DNA of 64,000 bases from NCBI RefSeq assembly GCF_019925205.1, contig NC_083560.1, positions 36,750,270-36,814,269 of the forward strand. The letters run 5' to 3'. Each line of letters begins with the position of its first letter. Within the stretch, counting starts at the first letter, position 1. The notes under the pieces are model-generated. The model was not told where the DNA came from. It was given only the letters and a program-made list of their open reading frames with translations, and searched no databases. This document shows positions 1-12,092 of this stretch, piece after piece. Source of the stretch: Metopolophium dirhodum (Eukaryota; Arthropoda; Insecta; Hemiptera; Aphididae). Made by a program: the position numbers and the translations under genes.

Positions 1-1455
1 TTCCAGCGAGGACCGTGCTGACCAGTGACCTGTCCCCGAGGTGTCGATCAGGTCATATTGTAAAATTATTATTACTTATTGTTTAAATTATTATTATTGT
101 TTAATTGTTCAAATTATTATTATTATTATTGTTGGTGTAGCGCGTGTTACATTGTACACGGCGTTTACATTGATTATTATTGTGTAAAAAATATATATAT
201 CGCGTCATTACGCATTAATCCAATCCATAAGACTTGTACGATGAGGTAATATCTTGTGAGTTCGCCCCTTCCCGTCCACAGCATTGCGCGAGTCGTTGTC
301 GCTAACCGAGATTTTTAAAAATAGGAGCGGCACGGCGCACACTACTTATTTCCTTTAATTTGTATTCTTATTTTTCATATGTTTCCCCCCACCACCCATC
401 AGAAAGTAATTAGTTACTTTATTTAACCAAAAAAAACTATACCATTACACTCTAGAGTTATGTTTGTGAAAAAAATTATTTTGTCAATGACTTATTTTTT
501 AATTTTTTAATAAAAAAGAAAAGTAGATACTTAAAATCATTATAAATTATACTACCATACTTTTCATATTTGTCGTATTGATAGTTTATATATGTTTTTA
601 AATTTTAGAAATATATGACTAATGTAGTAATGTAGTAATTATTGTTATACTTGCAGCAGTTATTTGTACATACTAAATGAGAATTTATTACTATGTAAGA
701 GTGCTAAAAAATAAAATTGGAAATAATGTGACTGTGTACGGTGTACTTAAACGTATTGGTGCTCAAATGTGGTATTATTTTAAAAATATGATATACCCAA
801 CGTTGATTTATTTTAGGTGTCTGCAAAAATGTGTACCTAAACGTGTTACTTGTGTTCACAATCATTCTCCCAATTTCAATGTAAAAATATATTTTTGAAC
901 GTGTTTCAGCGTTTGTTTTTACAAATAATCAATAGGAAAAAATGCCTCATAGGTGCTCTTTTTAATTGGTTTCACATAGACAATATTAATGATATAATGT
1001 TTATTCTTATTTTATTGCGTTTATAAAGTAATAGAACGGTTGCCTCTCCCCCACATTCCAAAATCTTATTTCATAGTTTTAAAGTTTTAATACAAAAACA
1101 TTGTTGACACATTTACTAATTTTGTTAATAAAATCTAATATGACCAAGCCACCCGGAAAATTCCCATTTCCTGATCGGCCACTCCGTCCCTGCCAGAATG
1201 TCCTTACCATTTTTATGAAAATAAAAATAATGAGGATACAAGTGAGTTTACATTGAGTATTTTTAATTTTGAATTACAAATCTAAAGTAGAATATTATGT
1301 TTATGCTATTAGGTATCTAAATTAATATTCACGTAATATGTAATAATAATATAATATTCTAATAAAATTTTTAACATTCAAAAAATTGTATATAGGTATT
1401 CGTATGTTAATTAAGTGATATTCATTATGATTCACATAGTAATATAGTATATTAT
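1..1455. other. AT-rich DNA with no supported gene
   Basis: The first 60 bases are GC-richer than what follows, and one frame stays open from the left edge to a stop near 110, so the end of a coding exon running in from outside is possible but unproven. Bases 120-330 have CG-rich patches separated by TTA repeats, like a decayed LTR or first exon. The rest is AT-rich with short chance open frames (for example 677-898) whose composition does not differ from the background. Confidence 0.5.
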
Positions 1456-1499
1456 TTATTCAATACTTTGATTAGAATTTTTGTTTAGTTGAATATTAA

Positions 1500-2122
1500 T
1501 TGATAAGTCCAATAGATAATGAAGCTGCTGAACAGTCGTCAGAAGACAAAAAAACAATGTAAACGGTACTATATAAAAAATTCTTACTAAAATACATTTT
1601 AACTTGTAATTTAAATCCAACATTAAAATCAAATACTGAAACAATTAATAACCTTTCAGATAATACAGATAATACTTCCATGACAATTGATGATTCATCT
1701 AATAGCTTGTTGTCCATTACTTGGAACCAATTGAAAAAAGAACTTCACAATGTATTACAATGGATGAACACGGGTTTATTTTACAAGAAATAAAAATAAT
1801 GTTCTAGGTACTATGTAAAAAATTCCTAAGACAATATTTTGTATTTCTTTAAAATGCCTATTACAACAACGAAAGAGTCTAACAATCTTTTATAAAAATT
1901 TCATAGTATTGAAAAATGTTGTGGTTGGGGTAGATTTGTCTTTGAACAATGTATACAGTATTTTGAAAATAGTTTGGAAGATAATAATATGTGTTCTGGC
2001 TGTCAAATGTTGGTAAATGATCGAGATTTGCAAATAATGAAAGCAAAAATTGAAGCTAAAAACAAAACTATTAAAAGTTTTAAAAACAAAATGAGTCTAC
2101 TGGAGGATCTTAAGTCATAGTA
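1500..2122 (+). pseudogene. Decayed coding region, family not recognised
   Basis: Pieces of protein-like sequence appear in more than one plus-strand frame. An acidic, Ser/Asn-rich piece lies at about 1650-1790 and contains a SLLSITWNQLKKEL stretch. A final piece from about 1913 to a TAG at 2120 has two cysteine clusters (CCGWGRF, then CSGCQ about 30 residues later) followed by a Lys/Glu-rich helix of about 30 residues that looks like a coiled coil. Frames shift between pieces and there is no start codon for the last one, so the gene is dead. The cysteine pairs plus coiled coil would suit the C-terminus of a DNA-binding or transposon-derived protein, but I do not recognise the family. Stops and shifts at roughly 1555, 1640 and 1790 separate the pieces. 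Confidence 0.35.
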
Positions 2123-2512
2123 TAAGACACTCGTTCTTTGAAAAACTATTTATATAAAATTTAAGTTGTCAAAAAACGACATATTTAAAAAAAATATATA
2201 CATATATTATTTACTTTTTTTACACTATAATTTTTTGAATTGTTTACTTTTTTAGTGATATCATACATTTTTAGTTCCATATTCTAAAGTAAAATGTTTT
2301 TTGGAGTACATAGATATATTACAATCAAATTTTGTACGAGTAGTTTATGATTTATAATTAGAGCGTGTTTTTGTATGCACTTGCATAGTTACTCTGGAAA
2401 CAGTTTTCCCAAGGATTTTTTTTCTCATAGATTAAAATTACTGACAAAATACAAATTATTAATTAGGTAGGTACCTACCTAAGTAAATTCTTTTTGGGAT
2501 ATATTTGTGATG

Positions 2513-2690
2513 TTAAGAGGATGCCACACAGACATTTGTTCTCTCCGTCTTACAAGTGTGTAACATGGCAAATTTACGCTTAGCAGATAAAGTTTAGCTC
2601 TGTTAGTTTAAAAATTTTAGTGAATGTAATTTTGCTATGTTACGCACTTGTAGGACAAAGACAACAAATGTCCGTGTGGCGTCCTCTTAA
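2513..2690. mobile_element. Palindromic MITE with TTAA target duplication
   Basis: A 170 bp unit (2517-2686) is flanked by TTAA on both sides (2513-2516 and 2687-2690). Its ends are inverted copies over about 50 bp: the left end starts GAGGATGCCACACAGACATT, and the right end, read on the other strand, starts GAGGACGCCACACGGACATT. The middle is AT-rich and non-coding. TTAA duplication is typical of piggyBac-type elements; no transposase is present. Related single ends occur near 17830-17852, 25659 and 46440-46463. Confidence 0.7.
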
Positions 2691-4212
2691 TTGATTCCTA
2701 TTTTTCTTATAGATTAAAACTACCTACAAAATACAGATTTTTTTTAAAGAAAAATATTAATTTTATTAATTATTTTTCAGAAAAAAATTAATTTTGTAGT
2801 GCCTATTTGAATATTTGATTGCAATATTTATAAATTTATGCATTTTTAAGATTTTTTAGCACCTTTATAGCTTTATAGTAGGTTATTAATGCATCCAAAT
2901 CCGCGCTCCAGTTATAAGTATTTAAAACTTCAATCAATGAATGTGGAAATACTCCAAATAATATTATGCTTATGTAATTCAAAATTTATGTTTTAATTCA
3001 AAAGGTTAAAAACCTAAAATGGCTTATGTTATAAAACTTATGATTAAAATATTGTTCGTAAGAAGTTAATATTATGTATATAAATTTTTTCAAAAACATT
3101 TCTTTTCTGAAAGAACGAGTGTCTTAAGTTAAATGAAAAACCCTGTATATTAGTTACTAATTAAAATAGTTTATATTTTATTGTATGGATTAAGAAAAGC
3201 AATTGCAAAAATTAATATGGAGTCAAATTTAAAATTGTAATGGTGACCATTAATCACATGTTTTGTATTATAAATATTAAAATCTTATCTACATTTTGGA
3301 CGAGAACTGATGATAAAACTATTACCACGATAAAAAGCATATATATTGTTATCACATTTTTATCATACAGTCTTTTTAGTTAACCGAACTTAGATTTTCC
3401 ACAGCCACTTAATATAGACGTTATGGTCAGAAAACAAAATTAAGTATTACATTTTAATTGATTTGAAAATAATATATTTTTAATGAAATTCAAAATTATA
3501 AAGAATGGAAAAAAAATAGATTTGAATTTGTAAAATCGGTATCATATTTTTAAAAAAAATAATTGTATCTTATGTACTTTTTAGAAAAAAATATTTATAA
3601 TAATTATTTTTTGACTAAATTTATTGACCTATTATATTATATATTATATTAAATTTGTGAATTCTGCGTATGGCATTATTAAAAAAATATTATTGTAATT
3701 TATGCATTATAAAAAATAATTATTAGTTAATAAACGTTATATTATATTCGTATATTTTTATGCTGTACATTTACGGCCCATCTCCGGGTACACTTTGAAA
3801 ATATAGATTAATTTGTAGCCCAATCTCCGAGTAGTAAAATGTAAACAAATATTTTATAAGAAGCAGGTAGATAAAGTATGGTCCAATTACCGACCGCCAT
3901 AGGTACCTACATGATACCTTTTTAACTTCAGATGGCTATTAAATGTTTAAACTATACACAGGTCAATTAAAAATTGAACAAATATTAAATTTTTTTAAAA
4001 TCAATTAGCCATTAAAGGTCTTAATATAATATTAAGCCTATCTTAGCTTCCAACTAAAATAGATCAATCTACAAAACTATGTTATCAAAAAGTAACAGAA
4101 ATGTTAGTATAATTATAGTATATTTCTATAAATGTAAGAAATTGGATATTCAACCGTAAATTATTAAAAAAAATTCATACAACGATTTTCTTATTTTGTT
4201 GTTATTTGAAAA
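2691..4212. other. AT-rich DNA with nothing recognised
   Basis: No open frame of note, no terminal repeats and no RNA gene seen. A small region at 3770-3900 is less AT-rich but has no coding pattern. Confidence 0.5.
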
Positions 4213-6600
4213 CTATCAATTATAAATACTTGACATTTTCATCAAATGTTTATTTAACATTTTCTATACATGATAAAATTGTTAGTTAAAATCATCCATA
4301 TTTCTTAAGTTTAAATTTATATTTTCAACAGGAACTAATAGTATGAAGTTTGAGTAGTTACTTCATAGAAACAAATTGATAATTGATACAGAACAACAAA
4401 TATGAGCTAGTTAACGGACTAGGTACGTGGCACATAAATATCACTGTGAAACAGACAATTAAAAAAGAAAACTATGCGTTACATAACTATGTTTAATACG
4501 ACTTTAATACCTATATTTCTTAATGTGATATCAAAGTAACCCCATTTTATGAAAAAAATTATATCGTCATGGTACTCTTGTGAATTAAAATATAAGTGTA
4601 TCAAAGTAGCCCCATGAAATCAAAGTAACCCAGGTTATGCCCATTCTACGGTAGTTAAAAGTTTATATAATTTTCAACTTTTATTACTAGTGCTACCTCC
4701 GCTCGTTCACATGTTAGAATATACGAATATCTAATGCACTAGGGTAACACATAGATGGTTGGGATGATGTTAGCGTAGTACACAAAACCCTGGGAGAGCA
4801 TCATTATTATTTATTGTTAGCAACAGATTCAGCATCCGCCAACGGCCAGATGATAGAACCCGAGCTGGTAAGAAAGCTGTGGGAACTCCGCGACGCGCAA
4901 TAGATTCTATGAATTAGATCTTGGCACTGTGAATTTGCATCGAACTACAATTTGTTGATCATTTGACGCTTCTACCACCAACCTATCAACCTTCTCCTAT
5001 AAGACGGGTGCACGCAACACTAGTTAATTTTTACAGACCTTATATAAGTTCAAATTAGAACAAAATTAGGTATATATTAAAACCAAGAATACCTAACTGT
5101 TATAGTAAATTTATTTTGTTTTCAGTGAAAAATATTATTCGTGGGTATATGAAAATGTTAGAGTATATAATTATATTTTATACATACAATTACAATTTCA
5201 AATGTAATTGTTATACTACCTACTTTTGTACTAATGCTTAAAAGTAAAATAAATTACATTAACCACAAAAATTTCATCAAATACGGACTCGTATACAATT
5301 ATTTTAGATAATTTTATTTAAATTTAACGCCATCCATTACAATGACACACTGTACAGCAGAATGACTTTCACTTTACACAGTACTCGATTTTGAAATTTT
5401 AAGATTTTTTTTTCCATTATAAGTCAGTTTTACATTCTTTAAATCACTTTTTTCGATAATTTTTAAAAACTTAAAATTTTTTAGGATATATGTAGGTTGC
5501 ATTATAAAGTAAAATTGTTTAGGTTCAAAATGCATTCATCAAGATTTTTTACTGCATTATATTCACAGCCATAATTATAATAATTTAAAAATCAAATTAA
5601 TTTTTTTTTCATAGTTATATAATATGTACAGTGAAACATCCATATTATAAAGTCTCGTGGACTCATATGAGCAACAAAAAAAAATTTTATCATGAAGAAT
5701 TTCGTAAAATAGAAGTAAATACCTACATTTGGATCTCTAAAATATTAAGTTAAACAGGACATTTTGTTAGTTGGAAGTTCATTGTAGGGAAGTTTCCCTG
5801 TAGTTATACCATAAATATATAATTACAGTGGACACTTTTTTTTTAACATATTTGTTTTAAATAGTTTCACTTTGAGGACTCCCTAGTGTCTACGAATATA
5901 TCTTTCTATGTGGACAATAATTGAAATGTCCGATAGTCTATATTTTTACCTATGATAGTGGTAGGTACGTGTCCAATATTTTTAATTATTATTTAAGATA
6001 ATCACGAGCTTTGGGGTATTGGCATTTAAATTCAGAGCACTAAGCACCCTTAGAACGCCTGTGATTTACGCCGATGCGCATAGGTCAACATTTTCAAATT
6101 ACCACTGGAGTCCTGGTGCTGTTACAGGGAACATAACGATATATTTTGGTATAAGCGCACATTTGTGTAAAAATAAAAGAACGGTCATAACAGGTATCGG
6201 TGATAATTTAAATTTTTTCGATGGCTGAAAATTAAACAACATTCAAACATGTAACATGTAAAATGAAAAAACATAAAATTTCTTATAATATTCAGATTAC
6301 GTTTTTTGAAATTCCAAAAACTTTGTTGAACTATACGTCTATACCTTCGTCAATTTATTATTAAATACAATTATAGTAAACTTTGAAATACTACTTTTCC
6401 TACTGAAATTATGGGTTGTCAGCGTAAATTCAAAATCAATGATGATGGTGACTAATTATAATGACCACGTAAGAATATCGAAAAAAAAATGCCGTAATTC
6501 ATTGACCGTGATCAATTGGCTGACTGGATAAACTTATCGCGTTATCTGTTGTCCTCGAAATATAAAAATAAATATCAAAAACATTTATTTTTTTATTTTT
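4213..6600. repeat. Segmental repeat A, copy 1
   Basis: This ~2.4 kb stretch recurs in the same orientation at about 28345-31360 with only scattered differences. The second copy carries an extra 612 bp LTR insertion plus its 4 bp duplication. The segment includes a short conserved coding-like piece (4757-4903), a tract with three copies of an ATCAAAGTA(A/G)CCCC motif (4530-4640), and a 69-codon open frame at 6019-6228 that is also open in the other copy. It is probably a non-autonomous element or an old duplicated block; I could not define its exact ends or TSD. Confidence 0.8.
4757..4903 (+). pseudogene. Conserved 48-codon coding-like fragment (1 of 3)
   Basis: A frame of 48 codons with no start codon runs from GGT at 4757 to TAG at 4901-4903 and ends ELVRKLWELRDAQ. 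The copy at 28901-29047 keeps the same frame and stop; of the differences noted, one is synonymous and one changes Tyr to Asn. A third copy at 28074-28136 shares only the last ~20 codons, joined to different upstream sequence. Codon use is less AT-biased than the surroundings. It may be the last exon of a repeat-borne gene. I do not recognise the protein. Confidence 0.35.
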
Positions 6601-6887
6601 TGATAAATGTAAATGTAAATGTAAATACCTACATATTATGCATGTTTAGTCTAAAAACAAATGCAATATATATTTAGATATATGTATATTATTATTTATC
6701 AAAAAGGTTAGGTATCTTAAGAATATGATTTTTGTTAAGATGTTAGTAAAGGTAAAAAGTAAAAAATTAAATTAAAAATTCGACCAGGTACCAAGTTTTT
6801 ATATTCTATAAAATATTATAAAAATAATAACAATGTTCTTTCAATAATTGTGGATTATACATTTATACGGCGTACTTTAAGGGTTGC
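6601..6887. other. AT-rich spacer between repeat A and a hAT fragment
   Basis: Contains a short tandem of AAATGT units (about 6606-6626) and no other recognisable structure. Confidence 0.4.
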
Positions 6888-7172
6888 CTAATTTTCTATC
6901 ATTGTTGTTGTCATGTCAAACTCATTCAGAATATCCATGGATGAGTTCAGTACCATAAGATTGTCTAATCGTTCATCAGTCATTGTTGTTCGTAAATGGT
7001 TTTTTACAAACTTAAGAATACTGAATACGCTTTCGTTGGTCGCTGTAGAGACGGGTAATATATATGCTAAGCGACATAAAGCATTAGCTAATGGTATAAC
7101 AGTTTTCAACTTCTTACTTGATTCCATGATTGACGTTAACGTATTATTAGAATCATTATCTGTGTTAAGTCT
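6888..7172 (-). pseudogene. hAT transposase fragment (C-terminal dimerisation domain)
   Basis: The minus-strand frame is open from a stop near 7173 down to TAG/TAA at 6888 and gives about 94 residues. The central part, with LCRLAYILPVSTATNESVF followed about 20 residues later by RTTMTDERLDNLMVL, matches the general pattern of the hAT C-terminal dimerisation domain (hATC: hydrophobic run, PVSTAxxERxFS, then RxxMxxxRLxxLxxL). The family glutamate-arginine pair after the TAT/TNE segment is only partly kept. The zinc finger and catalytic core expected upstream, at higher coordinates, are absent, so this is a 5'-truncated relic. A plus-strand frame over the same bases is a shadow. Confidence 0.75.
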
Positions 7173-7239
7173 TAATATATTTCTTTATATCTATAAATTA
7201 GTTAACAAGGAAGTTACCTACCTACTTAATATTTAATAC

Positions 7240-8652
7240 TCTACAAGAATGTTATTATTTTTATTTTTTTAATGTTATTTACATATTTTAATAATTTTTA
7301 ATTGGTTAACAAGACTGTTTTTATTTTTTTGTATATGTTAATATACACTGACCAGGTACAAAATATATTTTTTAAATTCAGAAAATTATCTAGTATTTTT
7401 TAAAAATTTAAAATAGTGCCCCAAGTTGGTTTGAGTAAATTATAAAATAGATTTTTCATAGAAAAAACATGAATGCCCCATGTTGTCGATATTTGGTACA
7501 ACATGGGGCAAGCAGAAAAATAAAAAATACACATAGAAGGAATAATTTGTATGATTCAAATGCAACAGAAATTAATAAATTAAACCTTAACTAAAAAAAA
7601 ATATGTTATATTGAAAATACCTATAGAATAATTAGACTTAACGTTATTTGTAATAGAATTTCAAAACTGCCCCGTGTTGGCCTGGTTGACGGTAACCAAG
7701 AATAATGATTTTAGTTATTTTGTAGTACTTATACCTAATTTAAAAATATTATTTGTGGTTACATGAAACTTTTAAAGTATATTGTAATATACAAATATGA
7801 AAAAAAAAAAAAATAATAATAATTCAACATAACAAACATAAGCTACCGTATTAATAATAACAATAAAATTACATGAAATGTAATATTTTTTGTCAAAAAT
7901 AAATTTAACTTACCTTTGAACTAATGTCTAACAGTAAAATACATTACTTTCTAAACGTCGACAGTCAATATAATATCGACAAAAAAAAAATGTCGACAGG
8001 TCAATATGTACGAATTGTGTAAGTAAAATTAATAAGTTATAAAATAAGAAGTTAAATAATAGTCCTTATTTCTTAATTTTTTGGATTTGTTTCTTAAGAA
8101 TCGACTATATATAGGTACTTAATGCGTACAATCTCTTCAACTACATTCCAAATACAGACCATCCAGCCTTGTGGTCTTGTTGTTTCGTCATATATTATAA
8201 ATACATACACAAGTCCAACGACGCCACCCGAACGTCATGCAGCTGCTCGTCATCAAGGAAATAATATTCGGGTAAGGGATATTTCACCGTTTCCACTTTA
8301 ACCTATTATTCTTTTGTTGGTTTTGGAAACTGTTCCTCTTCTGATCCCTATACATATCAGTATAATATATAGCTAGGGCTGATATTCATACATCGCGTGC
8401 CCGTGTAGTTGCAAGTACTGGCAACGGATGAGGAAAGAGCTTGCATGGTGGTTTTTTTCGATGTTTATACCAACATATTATATAAATAACAATAATAATA
8501 TACAGCACCTCGGCATCGTATTTTAAAGGCAAGTTTATATAACAGTACATGAACAAGGCTGTTTTACCCAACAAATACAATTTAAACCTTTATTTAAACT
8601 TTCTGAAACTTACCTGCAAATTTCCAACTTAGTTAGATAGAAGTTAATTTTT
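7240..8652. other. AT-rich DNA containing repeated GCCCC(A/G)(A/T)GTTGG motifs
   Basis: Between 7420 and 7690 the motif GCCCC(A/G)(A/T)GTTGG occurs three times (7426, 7475, 7668), once as a perfect hairpin. The rest is AT-rich. A GC-richer patch at 8160-8260 and 8390-8460 has no sustained coding frame. Confidence 0.4.
7474..7510. repeat. Perfect 13 bp hairpin
   Basis: The arms TGCCCCATGTTGT (7474-7486) and ACAACATGGGGCA (7498-7510) are perfect inverted copies around an 11-base loop. In otherwise A/T-rich DNA this is a strong stem. Its function is unknown; it may be a collapsed pair of terminal inverted repeats. Confidence 0.7.
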
Positions 8653-9802
8653 AGATTCTGAACGAAGCGATGAATTTATTGATTTTTTAATGATGTGTGT
8701 TTTTTTTATTTTTATTTTTGTCTGTCATCACCTTTTAGGATAGTAAAAATGCTTGGATTTTCTTCAACAGTAACTTTTCTGATAGGAAAGTGAATCAACT
8801 TGGTACTTTGGGGGTGTCAAAATTAAAAATTTCCTAGTAGTTTTCAAAAGCGACGTGAAAAACAAAAGAAAAATTAAGGAAAAACGAAAATTTTTACGCA
8901 AAATCTGTTTTTGAGAAAATCGATTTTGGTTTTTGGTGCAACTCTAAAACAAATTACCATAGGTACATGAAATATTGACTGAATGTTTATATTAGCATTT
9001 TCTATACACCATAACATTTTCCAAATATTTTGAACTGTTTGCAGACATTTTCAGTTTCCATTTTTTTTAGTTTTATTTTCTATAAATATCAATAAAATTG
9101 GTTGGTTAAAAAAGCTTGAAAATTTAATAGAATTTAATAGGTTATTGTTTCAAAGGCAGGTGAAAAAGATTAAAAATCCTTAGTCACAGTTTTTATTTAT
9201 ATTTATAAGCATTTTAAGTTCAAATCTTGACAAAATACGGAAAAATCACGAAAATTATCAAATTATTTTGAGTTGAGAATTCATAAAAATGTTTCTTTTT
9301 AAATCTAGGAAAAAATTTAGCAAAAAAAAATGTCTACAAGAAAGTCAAATTAAATTTCTATGAGCGTTTGAAATTCGTATTTTTACAACATTTGATATTC
9401 ACTCGATTTCTCATGTAACGATATTCTTATTTTTTTGTTATTAAAAAACATATGACTGTAAATACTTAAAAATTTCACTGAATGTTTATACTAACATTTT
9501 CTATACACGATGAAATTTTGAAAATAATTTGACTTTTTTGAGCTGTTGACGGACATTGTCAGTTTTCAATTATTTTAGTTTTTTTTCTATAAATATCAAT
9601 AAAATTGTATTTGTTGGGTAAAAAAGCGTGAAAGGCTCCTGATATATCGTTACAATAGCAGTTAAAAAATACTGACCGTTTTCGCTCAGAATCGTTTTTC
9701 TTATACAATGATATTATATCATTGAATTCAAATTTAACACCATCCATTACAGTGACCCACTTGTAACCTACTGTACAGCAGAGCGATATCCACTTACTCA
9801 TC
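8653..9802 (+). mobile_element. Family D non-autonomous element, copy 1 (near complete)
   Basis: The left end AGATTCTGAACGAAGCGATG is an imperfect inverted copy of the right-hand CGCTCAGAATCG at 9683-9694. A further ~100 bp shared tail (to the CAGAGCGATATCCACTTAC motif) follows in every full copy. Inside, a ~500 bp unit occurs twice in direct orientation (around 8930-9160 and 9400-9640). Each has a CATTTTCTATACACCAT-like motif, a GACATTGTCAGTTTTCAATT-like motif and a GGGTAAAAAAGC motif. There is no transposase. The short open frames here are shadows. I cannot assign a superfamily. Confidence 0.75.
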
Positions 9803-10111
9803 TTTTTTTGTTTAAAATATAAATTTAAAAAACCATTTTGTCAAATGTTTTACGTCAATTATTAAGTAGGTGGGTAGGTAACTTACTTGAATTATTGGTG
9901 ATGAATGAAAAATTAAATTAATCAACTGATAATTTGATCGAATTTCTCAAATAGGTAGACAATAACCCTAATTTCTTGGAATATCAATTATTAGAATATA
10001 ACAAAATAATAAATTTAAACATTTCTTTAAATTAAAAAATAAACTACAAAAAACACTAGTTACTTATTATTTTTAACGTGTCAGATAAGATTATTTTACA
10101 CATTATTTCAA
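9803..10111. other. AT-rich spacer
   Basis: No gene, repeat end or RNA feature recognised. Confidence 0.4.
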
Positions 10112-10603
10112 CCATAATTTAGGGTTGACGGTATTTTAAAATTATTTTGGTAATTGATATACCGTAAAAAACCGAATGAACGGTATACCATAAAAAACCG
10201 AATGGACGGTTTTAGTGCTGTTTTCTAGTATCAATGGTAATATTATGATACATACACAAAAATCCCGTGTCATATCTTTTTCCGGAATAAACTCCTACAA
10301 CAAAGTTTGAGTCATATAGAGTTGATACATTTAACGGGCAACGAAGTGCACGGGATCAGCTAGTATATTATAGATTACAATATTATATATTATAGTATAT
10401 AATAAAGTATATAATGTGAAACAATAAAAGTAAAAAATATCGATACTAGTTAGATTTTATTTATTATTTCTGTATACCGTACCATATCGGTATTTAGGTA
10501 TACCGAAACATTTCGGTTTTTCGGTATATTGTTTCAAACCGGTATTGAAATCAATACCGTAATACCGAAGATTATTTTCAATACCGTCAGCCCTACCGTA
10601 ATT
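10112..10603. mobile_element. hAT-type MITE with imperfect 8 bp target duplication
   Basis: Terminal inverted repeats TAGGGTTGACGGTATT (from 10120) and AATACCGTCAGCCCTA (to 10595) flank 476 bp. The eight flanking bases are CCATAATT on the left (10112-10119) and CCGTAATT on the right (10596-10603), a duplication with one mismatch. TIR sequence and TSD length fit hAT. Sub-terminal GGTATACC/ACCGAA motifs repeat inward from both ends. A Helitron-like end is nested inside. Confidence 0.8.
10331..10363 (+). mobile_element. Helitron-like 3' end
   Basis: CTAG at 10360-10363, followed by T, is preceded by GCAACGAAGTGC, which can fold into a short stem with a GAA loop and one bulged A about 10 bases before the CTAG. 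Helitrons end in CTRR with a short hairpin just upstream. The element lies inside the hAT MITE; I could not find its 5' TC end, so length and completeness are unknown. Confidence 0.4.
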
Positions 10604-11094
10604 ATAATTATATGCCACTGGAAAAATGTTATTAGTTTTAAATAATTACACAAGTGGGTGTCAATTGGAGATGTCCACTTAGTACCTACAATAGCTACAA
10701 CCTACTTCAAAACAGTATATAGGTATCAGTAAAGATGTAAAAGTTCTTTTAAAATCGGTTATCAAACATGAACATTCACTGCGTAAAAATTTAACGAAAA
10801 AACCGACATCTAATATTATGAACGCTCGTTAAAATTAATGTGCAAAGTAGTTCAATGAAATGTCGTAGATGTAACATTGAATGATGTAAATTTCATTCGT
10901 AGATGTATTCATCGTTTGAGAAAAAAACGCATTCGCAACTATCAAAATCTATTGATTTTTATAAAAAGATATAAAATTACAAACATTTATTAATTATAAG
11001 GATAGAGGTACCTATTATAATATGTATATCAATTATTATTTTTATAAAATGCCACTGATCGTTACGTATTGTTAAGTACACATTATACATTTTT
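10604..11094. other. AT-rich spacer
   Basis: No supported gene or element end. Confidence 0.4.
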
Positions 11095-11512
11095 GAGGAC
11101 AGAATATAAATCTTAGTTAGTGGAAAATATATTACGCCGTGAAAATTCAAAATTGCTTAGATCTGAAATGGGTACCTACCTAGATTTTTTTCAAATATAT
11201 TTTGCAATAGTATATAGGTTAGGTATATCTACTCCTAATTTGATTTTTCACTGTTAAAAAATATATATATTTTATTATTCTTATAAAATTTAAACGGTAG
11301 ACATTTAAAAAAATTAAATATATTTAATTATATAATTTTTTTGTTTGCGTCGCAGCGATTGTGTTAATTTAAGGGTCAGAACCCTAAAACCCTACCCCTG
11401 CGTATGCCAATATTTACTGATGAAAATCGTGAATGTTCAATTTGTAAAATAAAAAGTCCAAACCAGATTAATTTCCCTGTAACTCCAAAAATCTCTCAAA
11501 GTGGTTATAATT
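11095..11512. repeat. Composite repeat shared with 32502-32740 and 34009-34260
   Basis: Bases 11095-11335 match 32502-32740 closely. Bases 11341-11512 match 34009-34180, and are also the reverse complement of part of segment C (about 21700-21810 and 52840-52950). The two halves are contiguous here but separated by ~1.27 kb in the other place. A frame at 11404 contains ENRECSICK, which the other copies also roughly preserve, so the repeat may derive from a coding region; I do not recognise it. Confidence 0.65.
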
Positions 11513-12092
11513 ATACGCTGATATTGTGCCTAAACCCTTACTGTTATACATTTATTCACATAGTTTTTAAGCACACACCCACACAAGTACACACCTACAC
11601 GGCTACACACAAACCCCCCTTATAACTAGTACTTGCAAGTTTTGCTCGGCGAACCTTTCCACTTCCTGTTGAGTACTAAACCATATACACACATACCACA
11701 CAGGTCGGTCGGGGAGTAGTGGTGTAACAGCGCACGAAGTATTTTGGTGACCGGGCGGCACGGCCTATTATTGTTCGTACCCGGCCCGTACAAGGGGTAT
11801 TTTAGTATTTTTAAATATAACAGCATATAGCGATAGGAATAATGATGAATTCAATTTAAAACTAACTTATATAGAAACAAAGGAAACCTTATATTCAGGG
11901 TACATAGGAAAAATTAATAAAAACGGCGAAATGTTTAACTTATTAGAAGCACATGGATTGGTGTGCAATACGAATCATCATATCACGCATTGTCACGATC
12001 CAATTGCTGCCGTAATTTTAACAATATGAGTTTTTGACTATGTAGTCGCGAAAATAAGGCAGATATATTTATATAGACTAGGTAAGAAATAT

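Noticed and set aside
6913..7236. 107-codon plus-strand frame
   Set aside because: It is the antisense shadow of the hAT dimerisation domain on the minus strand.
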